The notes: generated from the sequence alone by a model not told the origin. Shown: positions 14,979 to 22,831, numbered from the stretch's first letter. The stretch: DNA of 22,831 bases from Deltaproteobacteria bacterium (GCA_024277475.1 JAJRVC010000205.1:1-22831), one strand, 5' to 3'. Program-made: numbers and translations.

Positions 14979-15845
14979 ATGATGGAAACGAAGTCCATCC
15001 AAAGATATCTGCACCATTTGACGCCCCAGCCGACATCATTAAAACCGACAGGCTCGTTAAAGCAAAGGATCGAATGTTTACTGTTTGATATATATGGAAC
15101 CCTCTTTATTAGCGGATCAGGCGACATCAGTCTTGCCGCTAAAAAATCGCCGGAAATCAAGAAAATCAATCAACTACTGACCCAATATACCATCCGCAAA
15201 TCACCGCAAATTCTGTTGAGTGAATTTTATCACGCCATCAAAATCAGACATAAGGAACTGCGCAACCGGGGCGTTGATTTTCCGGAGGTCAATATCGACC
15301 GGATTTGGATGGAGGTACTGCAAAAAGAGGACGCTAACATCGTCAGACAATTTGCCGTTGAATTTGAACTAATTGTCAATCCGGTATTTCCTATGCCCAA
15401 TCTTAAAAATATGCTGACCGCCCTCCGGCGCCAAAAGATATTGATGGGCATCATATCCAATGCCCAGTTTTATACCCCGTATTTATTCAAGTGGTTCTTA
15501 CATTCAGACCTGACAACCATCGGATTTAATAAAGATTTAATATTTTATTCTTATAAATTTGAAGTGGCCAAGCCATCGACCATGCTCTTTAAAATAGCTG
15601 CTGAAAAGCTTGGGGCAAGAGGAATTCAGCCTTCTAACATCCTTTATCTCGGAAATGACATGCTCAATGATATTTATCCCGCCAAAGCCACCGGATTTCA
15701 GACAGCCCTGTTCGCCGGGGACAAGAGATCGCTGCGTCTGAGGGCTGACGTGGCCTGTTGCAAAGAACTTACCCCCGATCTGGTGATTACGGATCTGATT
15801 CAACTGTCGCGGCACATTCAAGCGAACCGGGAGAAATCGAACTGA
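14979..15845 (+). CDS. HAD-superfamily hydrolase
   Basis: Cytoplasmic HAD hydrolase of 288 aa, with an N-terminal extension of about 30 residues before the fold. Motif I is FDIYGTLF (nucleophile D37), motif II is GIISNAQ (S160), motif III is VAKPS (K198) and motif IV is YLGNDMLNDI (D227, D231). A helical cap lies between motifs I and II, as in subfamily IA. The acid/base Asp of the usual DxD motif is replaced by Tyr39, as in the DxYGT of 2-haloacid dehalogenases and some uncharacterised members, so phosphatase activity is not assured. GGGGA precedes the ATG by 9 nt; a second ATG follows at once. It starts 4 bp after the glycosyltransferase stop and ends the operon. Confidence 0.9.
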   Translation: MMETKSIQRYLHHLTPQPTSLKPTGSLKQRIECLLFDIYGTLFISGSGDISLAAKKSPEIKKINQLLTQYTIRKSPQILLSEFYHAIKIRHKELRNRGVDFPEVNIDRIWMEVLQKEDANIVRQFAVEFELIVNPVFPMPNLKNMLTALRRQKILMGIISNAQFYTPYLFKWFLHSDLTTIGFNKDLIFYSYKFEVAKPSTMLFKIAAEKLGARGIQPSNILYLGNDMLNDIYPAKATGFQTALFAGDKRSLRLRADVACCKELTPDLVITDLIQLSRHIQANREKSN

Positions 15846-15859
15846 ACTGTTACCGAATA

Positions 15860-15883
15860 ACGAATGTCGAAGAAAGGAATGAC
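15860..15883 (+). repeat. Copy B of a short dispersed repeat (ACGAATGTCGA ... GAATGAC)
   Basis: ACGAATGTCGA (15860-15870) and GAATGAC (15877-15883) match the blocks at 9458-9480. GGAATGAC (15876-15883) is also mirrored by GTCATTCC (15915-15922). Like copy A, it lies between convergent gene ends. Confidence 0.45.
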
Positions 15884-15923
15884 TATGCCCTGCCCTGTTC
15901 TTCATTCGGCAATCGTCATTCCA

Positions 15924-18809
15924 TCACTGCCAATCAACCGGAACCCGCACATTTTTACCGTCTCTGTTTTTAAAAACCAGATGGCCGTTTTTTCTACCGT
16001 ACCGAAACAGATCTCTGGTGAGCTTTACATCCTGCCTGCAATACTTGATGATCTCAAGAATACGTCCCTGCTTCCACCACCGGAGCGCCTGCAGTCCATC
16101 GCCGGATTTGTCGGCACCTAGGGTGATCGTGGCAAAATGGGCCAAGGACAAACGGAAGCCAAGGCAATTTTTCACTTCTTCCAGGATGTCCAGATTGTTC
16201 AATTGCATGAAATTGAAATCGGAATACCCTTTGAGCACCTGATAGTCGAACCGTTTGATATTGAAGCCCACAACCAGATCAACTGCCTGCAGGCGCTCGA
16301 TAAACCGGGGGATTTGATTTTCTGTAAAATCGATGAACCGGTTTTCTTTTGAGTCATATAGCACAACGCAACTGATCTTCATCAAATCCGCCCGGTGCCA
16401 TCCTCCGACGTCGGCTGCTGAACGCTGGGTTTCCAGATCGAAGACGCCGTAATGCAAGGCTTCAGATGCTTTTTTACCAGTTTGAACGATGGGTTTTTGC
16501 GGCTCGATAATCGCCGGCGCACGGGCGGGGTTTGTGGCGCTCATTTGTTTCAATCTGCTGAGTATCGATATTGCCGCCGCTTTATCAATGGGTCGGTTTG
16601 CCGAACCGCATTTCGGCGAATGGACACAGGATGGGCAACCGGACTCACAGGAGCAGCCTTGAATGATATCCAGGGTATATTCCAGCAAACGATCGGCGTG
16701 TTTATACACCTCCCGATTCAATCCGACCCCTCCGGCAATACCATCGTAAACAAATACGGCGGCACTGTTCAGCTGTGGATGATAGGGTGTCGACAATCCG
16801 CCGAGATCATTTCGATCCGCCATGACCAGAAGCGGAAAAATGCTGATGGCGGCATGCTCAACGGCATGGATACCTCCCATGAAATCAAGATGTTCGGTTT
16901 CAACAGTGCGTATTATCTCCGGAGGAATTTTAAACCACAGGCCTTCGGTTTCAAAAATTTGAGGCGGCAGATCCAAACTGACTTTTTCAATCAATTTTTT
17001 GCTATGAATATGCCGGATTTCATATTCGGTGACATGATCGGTCACTTTTAACCGTCCGGTAGCGGCCATGGTACCCCAAACCGGTTTTTGTGCATAAATT
17101 TCCAGAATTTCCGTTTCTTTATATCCTCGAATCTGGGTGTAATAATCCACTTCCGTTTTGGAAACCAAAATGGTTCCAGCATTGAAATCTAAAATATCGA
17201 CACGATAGGTATCACCACGGTGAATATAGATTGCTCCGGGGTGGGTCTCGCGAAATGCCCGGAATTCATCGATTTCGCCCATGTTTTTCCCCGAATGTTT
17301 AACCACAATTTGAAAACGGTGACCGGTGCCCCGGATGTTCACATGTCGGTGAGGGTTTTTTTGTCGTGCATACAGTTCCCTGCCATCAGCACTGCGCAGC
17401 AGTTTTCCGTTCTTTTCAAGACGATTGAGGGCTGCTGCTGCATTTTTTTCACTGGATAGGGGTTCGTCGGTTTTTAATGGCAGTTCCGCAGCGGCGCACT
17501 CCAAATGCTGTGCCCATAGTTGTGGATTGTATGGGTTGACCACCGCTGTTTCCGGTTCACGGTTGATGAAGTCCTGGGGATTTCGCATGAAAAATTGATC
17601 CAGAGCATCCTCCCCGGCAATCAGAATCAAAGCAGAATCCTGTCCGCTGCGCCCTACCCGACCGCCGCGTTGCCAGGTGGACACCACTGTGCCTGGATAT
17701 CCAACCAGAATACACAGATCCAGATCTCCGATATCAATACCCAGCTCGAGGGCGCTGGTGGAAATGACCGCCAGAAGATCGCCCTTTGAAAGTCGCGATT
17801 CTATATCCCGGCGTTCTTCAGCAAGAAATCCTGCCCGGTAGGCACTGATGCGGTTTGCAAAATCGCTGGATTGACTGGCAGCCCAAAGGGCAATCAGCTC
17901 GGTGAGTTTGCGTGACTGGGTATAGACGATGGTGCGAAGCTTACGGTGTAACGCGGCCTTTAACAAGAGGATTGCCGCCTGGGCCGGACCGGTTTCCGGG
18001 TTAAGTAAGACAAGGGAGCGATTTTTACGGGGCGCTCCGGACTTGGTAACCGCTGTCACCGAAAGGCCGGTCAGTTGTCGGGCCAGGTGGTCCGGATCAG
18101 ACACCGTGGCAGAACTGAACACAAATGTCGGTGATGCGTCATAATATCGGCATATTCTGTGAAAACGTCTGAAAATTTGCGCCACATGGGAGCCCATCAC
18201 TCCGCGGTAAGTGTGAACTTCATCCACCACTACGGTTTGTAGATTCTGAAAAAATGAAGCCCATTTCCGATGATAGGCCAAAAAAGACAGGTGCAGCATT
18301 TCAGGATTGGTTAAAATTACATTGGTGGGTGCCTCGCGGATACGTTTACGCCGATAGGCTGTTGTGTCGCCATCGTAAATGGCTGCCGTCGGTCTTGTTT
18401 CTCCAAGGTGAGCGGCCATTTGCTCAAAAACCCGCAATTGATCCTGAGCCAATGCTTTTAATGGGAAAATATATAAACTTTTTGAGTTAGCATCATTTTG
18501 AAAACGTTCCAATACCGGCAGGTTATAAATCAGGGTTTTGCCGCTGGCCGTCGGTGTAGCCACAATCACATGCCGCTTGTTTCGAATCAAATCAATGGCC
18601 CGGGCCTGATGCTGATAAAGCGCCCGAATTCCCATGGATCGAAGCGCTATCTCTATTTCCGGCGGCCATTTAGCGTCAGTTTGCGACCAGATCACTGGAT
18701 TTTCCGGCAGAGTGGTTTGATAGACGACCTGTGCTCCCAGGCGTGGGGAGTTGATCAACGACTGCAAATACTCGTTTACTTTAGAGATGGAAGGGTGATT
18801 GTAACTCAT
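15924..18809 (-). CDS. Fused DEXH helicase and DEDD exonuclease (MrfA/YprA-like plus MrfB/YprB-like)
   Basis: Probable DNA-repair helicase-nuclease of 961 aa. The helicase part has a Q-like LYQHQARAIDLI (64-75), Walker A TPTASGKT (85-92), DEVH (196-199) and SSAT (232-235). The second RecA lobe has STSALELGIDIGDLD and a QRGGRVGRSG motif VI. A DUF1998-type region ends in a Cys cluster (C719, C721, C725, C728, C734), which in B. subtilis MrfA is linked to metal binding. After a linker (about 745-785) comes an RNase H-like exonuclease domain with FDLET (D791, E793), GFNIKRFDY (D855) and YCRQDV (D927), an intact DEDD set. In Bacillus the MrfA helicase and MrfB nuclease are separate genes acting in mitomycin C repair; here both activities sit on one chain. 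AGGA lies 7 nt before the ATG. There are no co-directional neighbours nearby. Confidence 0.9.
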   Translation of the reverse strand: MSYNHPSISKVNEYLQSLINSPRLGAQVVYQTTLPENPVIWSQTDAKWPPEIEIALRSMGIRALYQHQARAIDLIRNKRHVIVATPTASGKTLIYNLPVLERFQNDANSKSLYIFPLKALAQDQLRVFEQMAAHLGETRPTAAIYDGDTTAYRRKRIREAPTNVILTNPEMLHLSFLAYHRKWASFFQNLQTVVVDEVHTYRGVMGSHVAQIFRRFHRICRYYDASPTFVFSSATVSDPDHLARQLTGLSVTAVTKSGAPRKNRSLVLLNPETGPAQAAILLLKAALHRKLRTIVYTQSRKLTELIALWAASQSSDFANRISAYRAGFLAEERRDIESRLSKGDLLAVISTSALELGIDIGDLDLCILVGYPGTVVSTWQRGGRVGRSGQDSALILIAGEDALDQFFMRNPQDFINREPETAVVNPYNPQLWAQHLECAAAELPLKTDEPLSSEKNAAAALNRLEKNGKLLRSADGRELYARQKNPHRHVNIRGTGHRFQIVVKHSGKNMGEIDEFRAFRETHPGAIYIHRGDTYRVDILDFNAGTILVSKTEVDYYTQIRGYKETEILEIYAQKPVWGTMAATGRLKVTDHVTEYEIRHIHSKKLIEKVSLDLPPQIFETEGLWFKIPPEIIRTVETEHLDFMGGIHAVEHAAISIFPLLVMADRNDLGGLSTPYHPQLNSAAVFVYDGIAGGVGLNREVYKHADRLLEYTLDIIQGCSCESGCPSCVHSPKCGSANRPIDKAAAISILSRLKQMSATNPARAPAIIEPQKPIVQTGKKASEALHYGVFDLETQRSAADVGGWHRADLMKISCVVLYDSKENRFIDFTENQIPRFIERLQAVDLVVGFNIKRFDYQVLKGYSDFNFMQLNNLDILEEVKNCLGFRLSLAHFATITLGADKSGDGLQALRWWKQGRILEIIKYCRQDVKLTRDLFRYGRKNGHLVFKNRDGKNVRVPVDWQ

Positions 18810-19141
18810 AGCAGAATCCTGCTAATTCTGTCTAAATCAATGTTTCATATGAGCGGCGCCGTTGGCCCAAAAAATGGCCAGTCAAATCGGAAAAAAACTA
18901 TGCCATCTTGGCGCAGTTTCATATAAGTGTCGGTAGAAAAGCGGGGACAAGAGAGAAAGATATCGATATCGCAAGTGTGAACTAAGGCAAACGCATCTTA
19001 TGTTGGATTGTTTGTCACCTGGTATGTCGCAATTCCAATAGCACGTATAAACAGGCAGGACGCCAGCTTTTAGCTTTTGTGTTTCCCACACCAACACCTG
19101 AAATCTATCTAAACATACAGCCGTTCAGGGGGAACGCCTAT
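18810..19141 (-). other. Gene-free spacer between efp and the helicase
   Basis: This 332-bp stretch must hold the helicase promoter, but no convincing -35/-10 pair stands out. It contains a weak stem, TGGCC/GGCCA around an 8-nt loop (18863-18880), and two near copies of GTTTCATAT-A/G-AG about 75 bp apart (near 18842 and 18917). A 71-codon minus-strand frame here has no ribosome-binding site or recognisable features and is not called. Confidence 0.4.
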
Positions 19142-19705
19142 CTATCCTTTTACCCGCTCGACATAGGCTCCGGTTCGGGTATCAATTTTTAACAGTTCGC
19201 CTTTTCCAATAAAGGGCGGCACCTGGAGCACATAACCGGTTTCCAAAGTTGCCGGTTTGGAATCGCCTGAAGCCGTATCCCCTTTTACCCAGGGTTCGGT
19301 TTCCTCAACCTTTAGATTAATAAAAATCGGCAGGGAAATCCCTATGGGTCGCCCTTCGAACAGCAATATATTGCAGACCGTGTTTTCTTTGAGAAAATCT
19401 TTGGCGTCACCGAGTTGCTCTTCCGTCAAAAACTCCTGAACATAGGTCGCCATGTTCATGAAACAAAATTGGTCTCCTTCTGCATACAGATACTCCATTT
19501 CCTGTTCTTCCAGATCCGGCTGTTTGAATTTTTCGCCGGATCGAAACGTTCTGTCAAACTGAACACCCGTAACCATATTTTTCAATTTGCATTTATAAAG
19601 CGCCTGGCCCTTGCCGGGTTTGACAAAAGAAAACTGCACCAGAATATAAGGTTCACCCTCAATTTCGATTTTAACTCCTTTTTTCAAGTCACCACTTTCC
19701 AACAT
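19142..19705 (-). CDS. efp: Translation elongation factor P
   Basis: Relieves ribosome stalling at proline stretches. Length is 187 aa with the three beta-barrel domains of EF-P. FVKPGKGQA (27-35) is the domain I loop whose tip residue, here Lys32, corresponds to the modified Lys34 of E. coli. CKLKNMVTG and DRTFRSGEKF follow. Domain II has MEYLYAEGDQFCFMN. The C-terminal signature is TGYVLQVPPFIGKGE with KIDTRTGAYVERV. A Lys at the tip fits either EpmAB-type modification or an unmodified/other type. No epmA or epmB gene is in the window. GAGGGG lies 10 nt before the ATG. It stands alone on the minus strand. Confidence 0.96.
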   Translation of the reverse strand: MLESGDLKKGVKIEIEGEPYILVQFSFVKPGKGQALYKCKLKNMVTGVQFDRTFRSGEKFKQPDLEEQEMEYLYAEGDQFCFMNMATYVQEFLTEEQLGDAKDFLKENTVCNILLFEGRPIGISLPIFINLKVEETEPWVKGDTASGDSKPATLETGYVLQVPPFIGKGELLKIDTRTGAYVERVKG

Positions 19706-19898
19706 ACTTTCTGTTCCCCTCTTTGTAGGCGTTCACGGGTTCAAAGTTTCAAGGTACCAATCTCGTCCCTGGTTATTAACTCCAAAAAGATCCATTCCCG
19801 ATTCTAATTTACAGTTGACATTTGTCGCTGTCTTTAACATATTCAGCCTATTTTCGCAAACCGTTTCAGGGACCCCTCTTTCGAAAGTGAATAGTGAA

Positions 19899-20046
19899 AA
19901 TTGAATATTGAATATTTATGGATTTATTGCCATAATTTATCCAACCAACCAGTCAAGCGGTAAACTATTCAACGAGGTCCAAAATTAGAACTATAATGCT
20001 TTAAGAAATATACATTTAAATGACAGCATTCCTCCAATATTCAATT
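19899..20046. repeat. Widely spaced 12-bp inverted repeat flanking the guaA promoter
   Basis: AATTGAATATTG at 19899-19910 is exactly inverted as CAATATTCAATT at 20035-20046, with 124 bp between. The left arm is followed by another partial copy (TTGAATATT). This might be a miniature element or chance in AT-rich DNA. Confidence 0.35.
19968..19997 (+). promoter_or_regulatory. Candidate guaA promoter
   Basis: A perfect -10 TATAAT (19992-19997) has TTCAAC 18 bp upstream (19968-19973), a poor -35. The leader would be about 60 nt. Confidence 0.45.
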
Positions 20047-20063
20047 CTAACCACGGTGTGGCT

Positions 20064-21593
20064 ATGATACTCATCATCGATTTCGGCTCTCAGTATAATC
20101 AGTTAATTGCCCGCAGGGTTCGTGAAAACCATGTGTATTGTCAGGTCGACCCTCCCGGTATTTCCATCGAGGCGATTAAGACGCTCAAACCTGATGGGAT
20201 CATCCTGTCCGGCGGTCCGGCAAGCATTTATGAAAAAAACAGTCCGAAAACCGCCATTGCTGTTTTTGACCTGGGAATTCCTGTCCTGGGCATTTGTTAC
20301 GGCATGCATTTCATGATCTCGATGTTAGGTGGAACCGTTGAGGGAGTCGGAAAACGCGAATACGGATTTGCTGAGCTCGACATTAAAAAGAACGACGGTC
20401 TTTTTCAGGGGGTCAATAAAAAAATCACCTGCTGGATGAGTCACGGCGACTCCATCCGCAAACTGCCGCGAGGGTTTGAAATAACCGCTTCGACCGCCAA
20501 CACGAAAATTGCTGCGGTGGTCCATGCTAAAAAGAATCTTTTTGGCTTCCAATATCACCCGGAGGTGGCTCATACCCAAATGGGCAAAAAGATGCTGCGC
20601 AATTTCCTGTTCAATGTTTGTGGCTGCAAACGTACCTGGACCATGAAATCATTTGCCCGCCGGTCCATTGAAGAGATTAGCTCGACCGTGGGCGACAAAA
20701 AAGTTATACTGGGATTAAGCGGCGGCGTGGATTCATCCGTTGCGGCCGTACTCCTTCATAAAAGTATCGGCAAACAACTGACCTGCATATTTGTGGACAA
20801 CGGTGTGCTCAGGAAAAACGAAGCCCGAAAGCTCAAATCTACCTTGAAACGGCAGCTCAAGCTCAACATCCGGTTTGTAAATGCAAAAACGAAATTTTTG
20901 AAGGCACTTGCCAAGATAACCGATCCTGAAAAAAAACGTAAGATTATCGGTCGGATTTTCATGCAAGTTTTTGAAGCGCAAGCGCGCAAGATAAAAGGTG
21001 CGGATTTTCTAGCCCAGGGCACCCTGTATCCGGATGTCATCGAATCGATCTCCGCATTTGGGGGACCCACATCCGTTATTAAATCCCACCACAATGTCGG
21101 CGGACTTCCCAAGAATATGAAGCTAAAACTCATCGAACCCCTAAAGTACCTGTTTAAGGATGAAGTTCGTCTGCTGGGCAAAGAATTGGGACTAGAGCAG
21201 GACTTAATCTGGCGCCAGCCTTTCCCGGGCCCCGGTCTGGCCATCAGGATCATTGGCGAGATTACAGCTCGACGACTTACGATATTGCGCGATGTTGATG
21301 AACTTCTACTTGAAGAGATAAAAAATGCCGGATACTATAGAAAATTGTGGCAATCGTTTGCCGTACTGCTTCCAATCAAGAGTGTGGGCGTAATGGGTGA
21401 CCAGCGCACCTATGAAAGTATTGTGGCCATACGTGCGGTGACAAGCAGGGATGCCATGACGGCTGATTGGGCGAAGCTGCCTCATAAATTTCTGGGCCGG
21501 ATTTCAAACCGAATCATAAATGAGGTCTCTGGCGTTAACAGGGTGGTCTACGACATTAGTTCGAAACCCCCCAGTACGATTGAATGGGAATAA
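20064..21593 (+). CDS. guaA: GMP synthase (glutamine-hydrolysing)
   Basis: Converts XMP to GMP with ATP and glutamine, the last step of guanine nucleotide synthesis. Length is 509 aa from ATG 20064. The N-terminal class I GATase has [26 protein letters not shown] (nucleophile C78) and [10 protein letters not shown] (H165, E167). The ATP pyrophosphatase P-loop SGGVDSS is at 219-225. [22 protein letters not shown] and [14 protein letters not shown] follow, and the dimerisation domain ends with the conserved PPSTIEWE. All three domains are complete. GTG at 20058 is an alternative start in frame, adding two residues. Neither has a good ribosome-binding site, and ATG was chosen because the protein then begins at the conserved beta-strand. 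A coiled-coil membrane protein gene follows 6 bp downstream. No guaB is nearby. Confidence 0.97.
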   Translation: MILIIDFGSQYNQLIARRVRENHVYCQVDPPGISIEAIKTLKPDGIILSGGPASIYEKNSPKTAIAVFDLGIPVLGICYGMHFMISMLGGTVEGVGKREYGFAELDIKKNDGLFQGVNKKITCWMSHGDSIRKLPRGFEITASTANTKIAAVVHAKKNLFGFQYHPEVAHTQMGKKMLRNFLFNVCGCKRTWTMKSFARRSIEEISSTVGDKKVILGLSGGVDSSVAAVLLHKSIGKQLTCIFVDNGVLRKNEARKLKSTLKRQLKLNIRFVNAKTKFLKALAKITDPEKKRKIIGRIFMQVFEAQARKIKGADFLAQGTLYPDVIESISAFGGPTSVIKSHHNVGGLPKNMKLKLIEPLKYLFKDEVRLLGKELGLEQDLIWRQPFPGPGLAIRIIGEITARRLTILRDVDELLLEEIKNAGYYRKLWQSFAVLLPIKSVGVMGDQRTYESIVAIRAVTSRDAMTADWAKLPHKFLGRISNRIINEVSGVNRVVYDISSKPPSTIEWE

Positions 21594-21599
21594 AAAACT

Positions 21600-22568
21600 A
21601 TGACAGAAAAAAAACCTCCTGAATTTCGATTTAATGTCGACGATCAGTCACCCGATGAATTTTATCATGAGGAAATGAAAGATCTGAGGATTGAAAAATT
21701 AAACCAGCGAATTACACTCATATCGATTCTTCTGCCCTGTTTGATTGCAGTGGTCATCTATTTCGGTTACCGGGACCTGACCGGCAGAATGTATCAGGGT
21801 CGGAATAGCGAAAACCTGGAAGTCCAAAAGTTATCAATGCAAATGGAAGAGCTTTCAAAAAAATTCAATGCAAAATTGGTTGCATTCTCAACCACTTTGT
21901 CCGCTCAAGATCAGGATTTTGGCAATTCGATTTCCGGCAAATTGAATACTATAAATAATAATATCAAAGTACTGGACAAGAACATGAAATCTTTAAACGA
22001 GATTTTAAAACAAGCCAAAAGTGCTTTAAAAAAATTAGATGAGACCAAATCCGATAAAAAACAGCAGAAAGCCGCTATTGCCGAATTAAAGGCTGATTTG
22101 GCTCCCCTCAAAAAAGAATTTCAATCGCTGACGGATATCCGCGGCGACCTTAAATCGGTATCGGTTGAAATGAAAAATCTGGAAAATAAATTTGCAGAAG
22201 AAATGACAAAGGTCAGTGAGAATACCGAAAAGTTCAAAAAAGAATATGATCTTCTCCAGGCATCGATTGCCAGACAGCTAAGTGAGAAAATCGATAAAGC
22301 CGCACTGGGTGTGGAGTTGTTGATGCTCAAGAAAAATCAAAGCATCCAATCTCAGGAAATCACACGCCTTGACCTGAAACTGGATTCGATCCTAAAGAAA
22401 ATCGAAGAAGTGCAAGTAGATTCTAAACTGAACCGTCAGACTGAGGAATCAATCTCAAGAAAAATTCCGCCCACCCAATCCACCATGACCGACAATACCG
22501 GCTTAAGTGAAAATAAGAACCCCTCAACTGTTGAAGATATCAAAGTGCAGGACCTGCCCCCCGAGTAA
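21600..22568 (+). CDS. Membrane-anchored coiled-coil protein of unknown function
   Basis: I do not recognise this 322-aa protein as a named family. Residues 1-37 are polar and probably cytoplasmic. One hydrophobic segment (about 39-57, ITLISILLPCLIAVVIYFG) would anchor it in the inner membrane. Residues about 72-285 are heptad-rich and highly charged (EVQKLSMQMEELSKKF; IKVLDKNMKSLNEILKQAK; DLKSVSVEMKNLENKFAEE), an extended coiled coil expected in the periplasm. The last 35 residues are Pro/Ser/Thr-rich and likely disordered. There are no cysteines in the coil and no enzyme motif. It starts 6 bp after the guaA stop and is probably co-transcribed and coupled. A stem with a U-rich tail follows its stop. 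A structural or scaffold role in the envelope is possible, but nothing in the sequence specifies it. Confidence 0.82.
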   Translation: MTEKKPPEFRFNVDDQSPDEFYHEEMKDLRIEKLNQRITLISILLPCLIAVVIYFGYRDLTGRMYQGRNSENLEVQKLSMQMEELSKKFNAKLVAFSTTLSAQDQDFGNSISGKLNTINNNIKVLDKNMKSLNEILKQAKSALKKLDETKSDKKQQKAAIAELKADLAPLKKEFQSLTDIRGDLKSVSVEMKNLENKFAEEMTKVSENTEKFKKEYDLLQASIARQLSEKIDKAALGVELLMLKKNQSIQSQEITRLDLKLDSILKKIEEVQVDSKLNRQTEESISRKIPPTQSTMTDNTGLSENKNPSTVEDIKVQDLPPE

Positions 22569-22599
22569 GCTTTGGACGCTTGGTGGACTGGTGAAAATT

Positions 22600-22637
22600 A
22601 ACCGGAACATGTCCTCTATATCCCGGTTTTTATTTCA
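22600..22637 (+). terminator. Possible terminator after the coiled-coil gene
   Basis: AACCGG (22600-22605) pairs with CCGGTT (22623-22628) around a 17-nt loop, followed by TTTTTATTT overlapping the 3' arm. The stem is short, so the call is tentative. A second small stem, GAGGCG/CGCCTC with an 11-nt loop, lies at 22653-22675. Confidence 0.4.
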
Positions 22638-22702
22638 ATTTTCGAACATTATGAGGCGTCAAATATCAGCGCCTCCACCAGCCTGAAAAACGGCCAGTCT
22701 GA

Positions 22703-22831
22703 GTGCGCCAAGCAAGCTTGGCGCTTCTTATGGAGTGAAAGTCTCCATCGGGTAAGGTTTAGCCAGCCACCCGTACCGAGTGTTGCGTGATTGGGAAGGA
22801 TAGGCATAGCGTCGAATGACCCACACGAAGC
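22703..22831 (+). mobile_element. Group II intron, 5' end (domain I), truncated by window edge
   Basis: The sequence from GTGCGCC onward matches the typical 5' end of bacterial group II introns: a GTGCG start, an immediate stem (GCGCCAAG-CAAG-CTTGGCGC, 22705-22724), then the GGAG-TGAAAGT-CTCC hairpin (about 22732-22746). The GGGTAAGG, AGCCAGCCACCCGTACC and GTGTTGCGTG blocks and the CACACGAAGC end of the visible part follow. I recognise this layout from intron ribozymes of the LtrA-carrying kind. The catalytic domain V and any reverse transcriptase lie beyond the window. The 5' exon ends ...GGCCAGTCTGA. Confidence 0.72.

Larger units (their letters stand above)
19706..20063 (+). other. Divergent spacer between efp and guaA
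   Basis: This 358-bp, AT-rich stretch holds no credible gene. It contains a guaA promoter candidate (19968-19997). A further TTGACA-17-CATATT pair lies at 19815-19843 on the plus strand. A 12-bp inverted repeat (19899-19910 and 20035-20046) encloses the promoter. No efp promoter is obvious. Confidence 0.45.

Noticed and set aside
13565..15845. Mannosyl-3-phosphoglycerate synthase/phosphatase pair
   Set aside because: The transferase shows GT4-type motifs and the hydrolase has a subfamily IA layout with DxYGT, unlike the known MpgS and MpgP families; only the gene pairing and nearby manA suggest it.
16452..17051. 199-codon plus-strand frame opposite the helicase
   Set aside because: Antisense to conserved helicase sequence, with no ribosome-binding site and no recognisable domain.
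18882..19097. 71-codon minus-strand frame between efp and the helicase
   Set aside because: No ribosome-binding site and no recognisable motif; the composition looks like non-coding DNA.

Overview
The window looks like ordinary chromosome from a Gram-negative bacterium, most likely a Desulfobacterota (deltaproteobacterial) species. This is an inference from the mix of IHF-alpha, a periplasmic B12-binding protein with a signal peptide, scattered cobalamin genes each under its own riboswitch, and paired HEAT-repeat/HD-GYP regulators. Base composition is moderate and even, with no sign of a prophage or genomic island. The only mobile element is at the extreme right edge.

Left part (1-4268, all minus strand): a cobalamin-riboswitch-controlled operon. 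A sigma70-like promoter leads straight into the aptamer, which is followed by an intrinsic terminator and then a BtuC-like permease, a BtuD-like ATPase, a BtuF-like binding protein and the start of cbiA. The cbiA gene runs off the window just after its glutaminase nucleophile. Next (4335-7615, minus) come two overlapping genes, an HD-GYP-type protein and a HEAT-repeat protein that appear to share an N-terminal domain. Divergent from them is a second cobalamin riboswitch with its own promoter and terminator, followed by cobT (8320-9378, plus). Uptake and late assembly of B12 are therefore both placed under B12 repression, on opposite strands.

Middle part: a small PF04020 membrane protein and ihfA (minus), then manA (minus). 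After an AT-rich divergent spacer with a 20-bp palindrome comes a tight four-gene plus-strand operon (11942-15845): PP2C phosphatase, double-FHA protein, GT4-like glycosyltransferase and HAD hydrolase. It couples phosphothreonine signalling parts to carbohydrate enzymes, and no kinase is visible in the window. It is the best candidate here for an undescribed system.

Right part: a 961-residue helicase (minus) that combines a MrfA/YprA-like helicase with DUF1998-type cysteines and a C-terminal MrfB/YprB-like DEDD exonuclease; efp (minus); guaA (plus) followed by a membrane-anchored coiled-coil protein; and, at 22703-22831, what reads as the 5' end of a group II intron cut by the window edge. 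No tRNA, rRNA or CRISPR array was seen.
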